Below, in pieces: positions 1 to 6,277 of a DNA stretch of 10,081 bases. The stretch comes from Gammaproteobacteria bacterium (lineage in GTDB: Bacteria > Pseudomonadota > Gammaproteobacteria > Eutrophobiales > Eutrophobiaceae): positions 1-10,081 of the forward strand of contig JABHFC010000250.1 of the NCBI GenBank assembly GCA_018676275.1. Direction: 5' to 3'. The notes beneath the pieces were generated by a model, which was given only the letters and a program-made list of their open reading frames with translations, searched no databases and was not told the DNA's origin. Each line of letters begins with the position of its first letter. Within the stretch, counting starts at the first letter, position 1. The position numbers and the translations under genes were made by a program.

Positions 1-470
1 AACTCTGTTGTGATGTTTTTTTTGTAAAACTCGGAAACTTCTGCATTCGCCAGCTTTAAATCACTTCCTGGTCGCCTGGCCACAACTATGTGGGCATAAT
101 CCAAAAGCGAAGCCCATTCATGCCACTTGTGTAATGTCTGAAAAGCATCCATCCCCATTATTAAACACAGCGGCTGTTGATTCAGTTCTTTACGTAAAGA
201 ACGCAATGTATCCACGGTAAAAGATACATCGCCCCTTTGCAACTCTCGTTCGTCCACCACAAGACCTTCGACCTTCTCAATGGCCAGACTCAGCATTTGT
301 AACCTTTGTTCCGGTAAAGTAACAGGTGATTGTCGGTGAGAGGGTGTATGCAGAGGCATCAATCTTACTTCGGCGAGAGCGCAGGATTGATAAACTTCCA
401 ATGCCAGTCGCAAATGTCCATGATGCACGGGATCAAAAGTACCGCCGAGTATTCCTATTGGCTTTGCCAT
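1..470 (-). CDS. nadD: Nicotinate-nucleotide adenylyltransferase NadD (3' end cut by window edge)
   Basis: NadD transfers AMP from ATP to nicotinate mononucleotide to give deamido-NAD, the shared step of de novo and salvage NAD synthesis in the cytoplasm. About 156 codons are visible and the frame stays open to base 1. The N-terminus reads MAKPIGILGGTFDPVHHGH, with the nucleotidyltransferase GGTFDPxHxGH signature at residues 9-19 directly after the first beta strand. The family segments GMDAFQTLHKWHEW and VARRPG follow further on. The C-terminal part, where the second ATP-binding motif (ISSTxxR type) should lie, is beyond the window. The ATG is chosen because the signature needs a start close upstream. 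No clear Shine-Dalgarno is seen, and a 14-codon ORF overlaps this ATG by one base. It lies 63 bases downstream of proA in the same direction. In related genomes rsfS and rlmH usually follow. Confidence 0.95.
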   Translation of the reverse strand, partial: MAKPIGILGGTFDPVHHGHLRLALEVYQSCALAEVRLMPLHTPSHRQSPVTLPEQRLQMLSLAIEKVEGLVVDERELQRGDVSFTVDTLRSLRKELNQQPLCLIMGMDAFQTLHKWHEWASLLDYAHIVVARRPGSDLKLANAEVSEFYKKNITTE

Positions 471-533
471 TACAAATATAAAAACTGAAATATAAAAAGC
501 GAGACAGGCGGCATCCTTTAAACTATCAAGGTA

Positions 534-1790
534 CTACTGCTTTATATGTCCATCGCCAATGACGATGTACTTTTGCGAGGTTAAACCGTGCAAGCCAACC
601 GGCCCGCGAGCGTGAAATTTATCTGTGCTGATCCCAATCTCTGCTCCCAACCCATATTCAAAACCATCAGCAAAGCGTGTTGAGGCATTAACAATGACAG
701 AACTGGAATCCACTTCAGCCATAAAACGGCGGGCCTTACTAATATTTTCAGTCACAATACTATCCGTGTGCATTGAACCATAATGATTAATATGTGCAAT
801 CGCCCCATCAAGATCGGAAACAATCTTTAATGACATTATTGGTGCGAGATATTCTGTAAAGTAATCTTCTTCGCTTGCCAGCTCGATATCTTTCAATATT
901 GCTTTCGATTTCTCACAACCGCGAATTTCAACTCCAGCATCCTTATATTTAGGAGCCAGTTGATTCAATGCCTGTTCAGCGATTGACTCGGCAATCAACA
1001 GGCATTCCATTGCATTACAAACACCGTAACGCTGTGTCTTCGAGTTATAGGCAATGGCAATAGCTTTATTCATATCTGCCTCGTCATCGATGTAGACATG
1101 ACAAATACCGTCAAGATGTTTAATCACCGGCATCCGTGCTTCAGCACTGACACGTTCTATCAAACTTTTCCCGCCGCGAGGAATAATGACATCCACATAC
1201 TCCGGCATAGTTAATAACTCGCCGACTGCCGCCCGATCAGTTGTCTCTATCACCTGCACTGCTTCAACAGGCAAGCCTGCAGATTTAAGGCCAGCTTGAA
1301 TGCAGGCAGCAATTGCCTGATTGGAATGTGAAGCCTCAGAACCACCACGCAATATCGTTGCATTACCTGATTTGATACACAGAGCAGCCGCATCAGCTGT
1401 AACATTCGGACGTGATTCATAAATGATACCGACAACACCCAGCGGTACCCGCATTTGCCCAACCTGAATACCAGTTGGTCGGTAAGCCATATTTGCTATC
1501 TCACCAATTGGATCAGCAAGTGTTGCAACCTGTCTCAAGCCTTCCGCCATCGAGTTGATACGAGCTGTGGTCAGCTGAAGACGATCCAGGAGGGCAGGCT
1601 CAAGACCGTTCGCCCGACCAGCTTCCATGTCCTTGCTATTGGTCTGAATGAGTTCATCCTGCCTGGCTAGTATGACGGACGCAATCTCTTCCAGTGCCTG
1701 GTTCTTCGCACCGGTATTTGCTTTGGCCATGTCGCGCCCCGCAAGACGCGCATTCTGACCAAGTTCTTGTATATAGACTTTTAGATCCAT
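534..1790 (-). CDS. proA: Glutamate-5-semialdehyde dehydrogenase (gamma-glutamyl phosphate reductase) ProA
   Basis: ProA reduces gamma-glutamyl phosphate to glutamate-5-semialdehyde with NADPH, the second step of proline synthesis, and normally works with the kinase ProB. The 418-residue product has the usual length of the family. It shows the aldehyde-dehydrogenase fold pattern: a cofactor-binding stretch PLGVVGIIYESRPNVTADA (residues 116-134), SGNATILRGGSEA (141-153), IPRGGKSLIERV (203-214), and the catalytic-cysteine region QRYGVCNAMECLL with Cys258 as the expected nucleophile. The C-terminal GLGAEIGISTDKFHARGPVG (380-399) is also a family hallmark. No proB is in the window; in many gammaproteobacteria it lies elsewhere, near obgE. 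The gene starts 21 bases after the holA stop and has no obvious Shine-Dalgarno, so translation may depend on the upstream gene. In E. coli the leuS-lptE-holA-nadD run has no proA, so its place here is a lineage feature. Confidence 0.97.
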   Translation of the reverse strand: MDLKVYIQELGQNARLAGRDMAKANTGAKNQALEEIASVILARQDELIQTNSKDMEAGRANGLEPALLDRLQLTTARINSMAEGLRQVATLADPIGEIANMAYRPTGIQVGQMRVPLGVVGIIYESRPNVTADAAALCIKSGNATILRGGSEASHSNQAIAACIQAGLKSAGLPVEAVQVIETTDRAAVGELLTMPEYVDVIIPRGGKSLIERVSAEARMPVIKHLDGICHVYIDDEADMNKAIAIAYNSKTQRYGVCNAMECLLIAESIAEQALNQLAPKYKDAGVEIRGCEKSKAILKDIELASEEDYFTEYLAPIMSLKIVSDLDGAIAHINHYGSMHTDSIVTENISKARRFMAEVDSSSVIVNASTRFADGFEYGLGAEIGISTDKFHARGPVGLHGLTSQKYIVIGDGHIKQ

Positions 1791-1811
1791 CGAATAGAAA
1801 ACCGAAAGTAA

Positions 1812-2843
1812 TTACTGATTAGGAAAGGATTGTAACCTGACTCCGGCGATACGAAACAAGTAATTTTCCAGCAAATCCCATGCATTTGCCTTTATTGCGC
1901 CTTTCATCGCCTTATCAACGATAGTCGCCCTTTGCAGCAGAGTGAGTAACTGTTTATCAGAATAGCGCTTCAAAATACTGTTTGTGGCGAATTTTCGTTG
2001 TTGCCAAACCCGGTAATTTGCAAAAACACTGTCCCTCGGTGTTCCTGCTGTAATCTCATGTGACATGGAACACACTCTTCGTATTTCCCACATCAAGGCA
2101 CCAAATATACTCATGGGTTCAACACCTTCGCCCCTTAGCCCACGCAGCATACGTGCAACACGATCAGTGTCACCGCTGAGACAGCTCTCCACCAGATCGA
2201 AAACCTCAAAACGTGAACTGTCGGAAACCGCTTCCATAACGTCTTTCAAATCAACCGTGTCTTTATCAACCAGTAAAGCCAGTTTGTCGATTTCCTGTCG
2301 AGCCGCGAGTAAATTACCTTCCACACGCTCAGCGATAAGGCTAGCAGCATCTCGATCCATCTTTTTGCCATAGGTTTTCATTCGCTGTGCTATCCAGTCG
2401 GGTAAGCGCCCCGGTTCTATCGGCCATATTTGTACCGTGACACCTGCCGAATCAAGCGCCTTAAACCAGCGACCTTGCTGAATACGTTTATCGATCTTGT
2501 CGGAGGTAATCAACAGAACATCTTCTGAATCAGTTTGTGCGGCATACTCGACCAATGCACTTGCACCTTCTTTACCGGGCTTTTGCGAACCAAGACGCAA
2601 TTCAATTAATCGTCTACTGGCAAACAAGGACAGGTTGGCACTGGCCTGACTCAATTGATTCCAGTCAAAGCCTTTTACCACATCCAGAACACTACGTTCT
2701 TCGCAGCCCTGCTGCCTGGCCATACGACGGACCAGATCAGCAGCTTCAAGCATCTGTAGAGGCTCATCGCCACTTATATAGTAGATTGGGGAAAGACCCT
2801 TGCGCTTAAGGTTATCCGTGAGTTGCTCGGCCCTCAGGCGCAT
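1812..2843 (-). CDS. holA: DNA polymerase III subunit delta HolA
   Basis: The delta subunit is part of the clamp-loader complex. It opens the beta sliding clamp so that it can be placed on primed DNA at the replication fork. The 343-residue product has the same length as E. coli HolA. Features typical of the family are the N-terminal segment PIYYISGDEPLQMLEAADLV (residues 19-38), which corresponds to a degenerate P-loop region, the VEGNLLAARQEIDKLALL helix in the middle, and a C-terminal collar region with RVWQQRK and WDLLENYLFRIAG. Delta is known to have lost ATPase activity, and no intact Walker A motif is seen here. The ATG lies two bases after the lptE stop (TAG-TA-ATG) and lacks a clear Shine-Dalgarno, so it is probably translationally coupled to lptE. 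This lptE-holA linkage is conserved across gammaproteobacteria. Confidence 0.96.
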   Translation of the reverse strand: MRLRAEQLTDNLKRKGLSPIYYISGDEPLQMLEAADLVRRMARQQGCEERSVLDVVKGFDWNQLSQASANLSLFASRRLIELRLGSQKPGKEGASALVEYAAQTDSEDVLLITSDKIDKRIQQGRWFKALDSAGVTVQIWPIEPGRLPDWIAQRMKTYGKKMDRDAASLIAERVEGNLLAARQEIDKLALLVDKDTVDLKDVMEAVSDSSRFEVFDLVESCLSGDTDRVARMLRGLRGEGVEPMSIFGALMWEIRRVCSMSHEITAGTPRDSVFANYRVWQQRKFATNSILKRYSDKQLLTLLQRATIVDKAMKGAIKANAWDLLENYLFRIAGVRLQSFPNQ

Positions 2844-2845
2844 TA

Positions 2846-3349
2846 CTATTTGTTGGAGCTGGTTGCTGTATTGAAACGACGCAGGATCTCTGCCGCAGCC
2901 TGTCGACTCAGCTCCTCTCTTAGCACTTGCTCTTCGGCAAACTTGCCAAGCACCGCATCTTCGTCAAAAGTATAGTCGCGAACTGAGCGAATTGGCTCCC
3001 CCACTAACAACTCAAGGCCTTTTGCATCAACCACCGACATGTAAAGAGTCAGGGTTATCTGGTATTCCTCAACCTTACCCGTTGTTGCAGAGACACTAAG
3101 CACAGTCTGTTCAAAATATTCTCTCTCGAGTGTAAGCGTATACTCCGCCTTCGCTGCACTTTTGACAGCAGTGGCACCGGCTCCTGCCAATTGCGACTTC
3201 ACTATGGGCGTAACAGTACTGGCCCCGGCATTAACCACATATACCTTTGATACCACGATAGCGGCAGACCTTTGCTGTGAACCTCGTAAATGAAAACCAC
3301 AGGCGCTCAGAGTGAACAACAAAATGACTAACAAATATTGAGTCTTCAT
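2846..3349 (-). CDS. lptE: LPS-assembly lipoprotein LptE
   Basis: LptE is the outer-membrane lipoprotein that plugs the LptD barrel and helps insert lipopolysaccharide into the outer leaflet. From the ATG at 3349 the product has 167 residues. It begins MKTQYLLVILLFTLSAC, a lipoprotein signal peptide with lipobox L-S-A-C and Cys17 as the lipidation site, followed at once by the family motif GFHLRG. The remainder reads as mixed beta/alpha secreted sequence (for example EYTLTLEREYFEQTVLSVSA and EEYQITLTLYMSV) as expected for LptE. It is shorter than the E. coli protein (about 193 residues), mostly at the C-terminus. An in-frame TTG six codons upstream (3365-3367) gives a longer ORF, but the ATG is preferred: AAGG lies eight bases upstream of it, and the n-region becomes a short MKTQ. 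Position between leuS and holA is the classic context and supports the call. Confidence 0.94.
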   Translation of the reverse strand: MKTQYLLVILLFTLSACGFHLRGSQQRSAAIVVSKVYVVNAGASTVTPIVKSQLAGAGATAVKSAAKAEYTLTLEREYFEQTVLSVSATTGKVEEYQITLTLYMSVVDAKGLELLVGEPIRSVRDYTFDEDAVLGKFAEEQVLREELSRQAAAEILRRFNTATSSNK

Positions 3350-3357
3350 AGATGGGA

Positions 3358-3361
3358 CCTT
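3358..3361 (-). promoter_or_regulatory. Ribosome binding site of lptE (AAGG)
   Basis: On the minus strand AAGG lies eight bases before the ATG at 3349. The competing TTG start at 3367 has no purine-rich stretch in front of it. This decides the lptE start and yields a better-shaped lipoprotein signal peptide. The other genes of the operon have weak or absent Shine-Dalgarno sequences, so this is the clearest one in the block. Confidence 0.6.
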
Positions 3362-3395
3362 ATGCAATCAAACGTAATTGTTCTGACATATTAAC

Positions 3396-5984
3396 TCATG
3401 CCACCACGATGTTCACCAGCCGACCGGGCACAACAATGATTTTTTTCACGTCTTTGCCTTCAATAAAGCGAGCGACATTCTCATCTGCCTGAGCCTTTGC
3501 TTTGATATTGTCCTCATTTTCACCTGCGTTAACATTTATACGCGCTCTCAGCTTGCCATTCACCTGAACAATAAGCTGTATTTCATCTTTTTCCAGCGCA
3601 CTATCGTCAGCGGTCGGCCAACTGGCGTCCATCAACAATTGTGGCTTGTCCATGGCCTGCCAGATACTTTGGGTAATATGCGGAACGATAGGTGCCAGCA
3701 ATAAAACAATCGTTTCCAGCCCTTCACGATTAATAGCCCGGCCATTATCAGAACTATCATCGGCTCGCGTCAGCGTATTCAGCAATTCCATTACAGCTGC
3801 TATGGCGGTATTGAATGTGTAACGGCGCCCGATATCGTCATTCACCTTGACAATTGTTTCGTGAATTTTACGTCTAACCTGTTTTTGTTCATCCGATAAA
3901 TCTGATTTATCCAAATCAGGTGGAGTATCACCGGCAAGTTGATCGCTTGCGAATTTCCACAGGCGTTTTAAAAATCGATAAGCGCCATCCACGCCACTAT
4001 TCGACCACTCCAGGCTTTGTTCAGGTGGAGAAGCGAACATGGTGAACAATCGTGCCGTGTCAGCACCGTATTGCTCTATCAGGGAATGGGGATCAACTCC
4101 ATTATTCTTGGCCTTTGACATTTTCCCCATACCATCACTATCAACAGCCTGACCGTCAGATTTAAGTTTTGCGCCCTTACGTTGCCCTTTCTCATCGATC
4201 TCCAGTTCAACATCTGCAGGATTATGATAAACGGTGCGCTCAGCTCCTGATTTGCGATAAAAAACTTCATTCAAAACCATGCCCTGAGTCAACAGGTTGG
4301 AAAAAGGCTCGTCGAACTTGAGTAGATCAAGATCGCGCATAACCTTGGTCCAGAAACGGGAATACAACAAGTGCAAAATAGCGTGTTCAATACCACCGAC
4401 ATACTGATCAACTGGTAACCAGTAATCCACCCGAGCATCTGTCATTGTGGCATCCTGATCCGGACAGGCATAACGAATGTAATACCAGGATGAATCTACA
4501 AAAGTGTCCATCGTATCCGTTTCCCGTCTTGCATCCTTACCGCAACGCGGGCATTGGCATTGACAAAATTCTTCTGACTTTGACAAGGGACTGCCTGCAC
4601 CATCAGGCACCAGGTTATCTGGCAGCGCCACTGGTAACTGATCGTCTGGCACCGGCACTTCACCACAGTCATCACAATGAATAATTGGTATAGGACAACC
4701 CCAGTAACGTTGTCGGGAAATCCCCCAGTCTCGCAAACGGTAAACTGTTTGCTTACGACCCAGGTTTTTCGTCTGAAGATCAGCAATGATGGCGTCGCTG
4801 GCCAGTTTAAAGTCAAGACCGGAATATTCACCCGAATCAACGGTAATGCCATATTCGACGTAGGCTTCGCTTAAAGGTAATGCAAGATCTTCGCTCTCTG
4901 GCTTGATGACAGCTTTTATAGGTAGCCTATATTTACTGGCAAACTCAAAATCGCGCTCATCATGAGCCGGTACTGCCATCACCGCACCTTCGCCATAACT
5001 CATTAATACGTAGTTAGCCACCCAGACTGGCAAAGCATCTCCGGTCAAAGGATGTGTAACAAACAATCCGGTATCCATACCCAGTTTTTCCTGGGTGGCC
5101 ATATCGGCTTCCATCACCGCGCCGCGTTTGCATTCATCAATAAAAGACTGCAATGCCGGATTAGAAGTCGCGGCCTGCATCGCCAACGGATGTTCTGCTG
5201 CCACTGCCATATAGGTAGCGCCAAGCAAAGTATCTGCACGGGTAGTAAAGACTTTCAGTTCACCGTCACCTTCTGCATAGGGAAACTGGATCTCTGCACC
5301 TTCACTTTTACCAATCCAGTTTGCCTGCATGGTTCGTACTCGCTCAGGCCAACCCGACAATTTATCCAGATCACCAAGTAGCTCATCGGCATAGGACGTA
5401 ATGCGCATGTAGTACATGGGAATTTCACGCTTCTCTACCAAAGCGCCGGTTCGCCAGCCGCGACCATCTATGACCTGTTCATTGGCCAACACGGTTTGGT
5501 CAACCGGATCCCAGTTAACTGTTCCGGTCTTTTGATAAACCAGACCTTTTTCAAGCATGCGTAGAAAAAACCATTGATTCCAACGATAGTAATCAGCATT
5601 ACAGGTAGCCAGTTCACGACTCCAGTCAATCGCGAACCCCAGAGACTTGAGTTGCCCACGCATGTAATCAATATTGTCCAAGGTCCAGCTTGCTGGAGGC
5701 ATATTGTTGGCCATTGCCGCATTTTCCGCAGGCAAGCCAAAGGCATCCCAACCCATCGGTTGCAGAACGTTTTTGCCGTGCATACGCTGATATCGGGCAA
5801 TAACATCGCCAATGGTGTAATTGCGCACGTGACCCATGTGCAATTTGCCACTTGGATAAGGGAACATGGACAAGCAATAAAATTTTTCCTTGTCAGGGTC
5901 TTCTGTCACTTCGAGAGCTTTACTTTCCTCCCAGTTACCCTGAACTTCGGCTTCTATCGCGGCGTGATCGTATCTACTGTGCAT
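3396..5984 (-). CDS. leuS: Leucyl-tRNA synthetase LeuRS
   Basis: LeuRS charges tRNA-Leu with leucine in the cytoplasm. The 862-residue protein matches the bacterial length (E. coli 860). Order of landmarks: class I HIGH motif as HMGH in PYPSGKLHMGH (43-52); the CP1 editing domain with TTRADTLLGATYMA (248-261) and VPAHDERDFEFA (338-349), whose Asp345 matches the known editing aspartate; RDWGISRQRYWGCPIP (418-433); zinc-ribbon cysteines CDDC (437-440) and a CQCQCPRC cluster (474-481); RETDTMDTFVDSSWYY (487-502); a leucine-specific insertion before the KMSKS loop; then an anticodon-binding helical domain and the small C-terminal domain with QLIVQVNGKLRARI. The KMSKS loop itself reads KMSKA (621-625), with the last serine replaced by alanine. 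It is the first gene of the block, with lptE starting 46 bases after its stop. Its ATG has only a weak purine stretch in front (ACAAGA). Confidence 0.98.
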   Translation of the reverse strand: MHSRYDHAAIEAEVQGNWEESKALEVTEDPDKEKFYCLSMFPYPSGKLHMGHVRNYTIGDVIARYQRMHGKNVLQPMGWDAFGLPAENAAMANNMPPASWTLDNIDYMRGQLKSLGFAIDWSRELATCNADYYRWNQWFFLRMLEKGLVYQKTGTVNWDPVDQTVLANEQVIDGRGWRTGALVEKREIPMYYMRITSYADELLGDLDKLSGWPERVRTMQANWIGKSEGAEIQFPYAEGDGELKVFTTRADTLLGATYMAVAAEHPLAMQAATSNPALQSFIDECKRGAVMEADMATQEKLGMDTGLFVTHPLTGDALPVWVANYVLMSYGEGAVMAVPAHDERDFEFASKYRLPIKAVIKPESEDLALPLSEAYVEYGITVDSGEYSGLDFKLASDAIIADLQTKNLGRKQTVYRLRDWGISRQRYWGCPIPIIHCDDCGEVPVPDDQLPVALPDNLVPDGAGSPLSKSEEFCQCQCPRCGKDARRETDTMDTFVDSSWYYIRYACPDQDATMTDARVDYWLPVDQYVGGIEHAILHLLYSRFWTKVMRDLDLLKFDEPFSNLLTQGMVLNEVFYRKSGAERTVYHNPADVELEIDEKGQRKGAKLKSDGQAVDSDGMGKMSKAKNNGVDPHSLIEQYGADTARLFTMFASPPEQSLEWSNSGVDGAYRFLKRLWKFASDQLAGDTPPDLDKSDLSDEQKQVRRKIHETIVKVNDDIGRRYTFNTAIAAVMELLNTLTRADDSSDNGRAINREGLETIVLLLAPIVPHITQSIWQAMDKPQLLMDASWPTADDSALEKDEIQLIVQVNGKLRARINVNAGENEDNIKAKAQADENVARFIEGKDVKKIIVVPGRLVNIVVA

Positions 5985-6277
5985 TCTTGTCTATTGTTGA
6001 GTGTCAAAGCGTCTAAGCATACAACAGTGTGCCAAACACGAACAGATAGAAGTGGCAATATCATCGACAGCTTATTTTCATTTTCAGCGTACTCAAAATC
6101 GGCTGAGCAGGTATTGAGCTGTATTATTCAAATATCAACTCAGTTTTTGTGTACAATTCCGGCCGCCTTTGCCTCTGCTAATGAAATCAGGCAAAAATCC
6201 ACGCAGTTTTGATTTACAGGAAAATTCCGGTAACACTGCACTTTGAGAGCTGCATCGCTACACCACGAGATTTAATC
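5985..6277. promoter_or_regulatory. Divergent intergenic region between leuS and the TonB-dependent receptor gene
   Basis: These 293 bases separate two divergently read genes and must carry the promoter of the leuS operon on the minus strand and of the receptor gene on the plus strand. On the plus strand TACAAT (6152-6157) is a good -10 candidate, but the only -35-like hexamer, TTCAAA (6127-6132), is 19 bases away. On the minus strand TTGATA-like and TATGCT-like hexamers occur without good spacing. No Fur-box palindrome, T-box, riboswitch or long inverted repeat was seen by eye. GAGA (6267-6270), seven bases before the receptor ATG, is its likely Shine-Dalgarno. A 36-codon minus-strand ORF (5954-6064) runs into the leuS start. 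Confidence 0.4.

Noticed and set aside
16..23. Run of eight A (minus strand) in nadD, including an in-frame A-AAA-AAC slippery heptamer
   Set aside because: Such a run can occur by chance in AAA-AAA-AAC (Lys-Lys-Asn). NadD is not known to use frameshifting and no downstream structure can be assessed because the window ends here.
3350..3367. Longer lptE start at TTG (3367)
   Set aside because: It has no Shine-Dalgarno, whereas the ATG at 3349 has AAGG at a good distance and gives a cleaner lipoprotein signal peptide.
4445..4874. Plus-strand ORFs opposite the zinc-ribbon and editing-domain part of leuS
   Set aside because: They are shadows of leuS coding sequence with no motifs or translation signals.
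6060..6125. Short inverted repeats (CTCAA/TTGAG and ACAGCT/AGCTGT) in the leuS-receptor intergenic region
   Set aside because: Stems are five to six bases with long spacers, which is expected by chance. They do not match a known operator.
5574..6212. 212-residue ORF on the plus strand opposite the leuS 5' end
   Set aside because: It is antisense to a well-conserved part of leuS, has low-complexity shadow-like composition, no recognisable motifs and no supporting neighbours.
6209..6277. Longer receptor start at TTG (6209)
   Set aside because: The extra 23 residues would put charged and polar sequence in front of the signal peptide. The ATG at 6278 with GAGA upstream fits a secreted protein.
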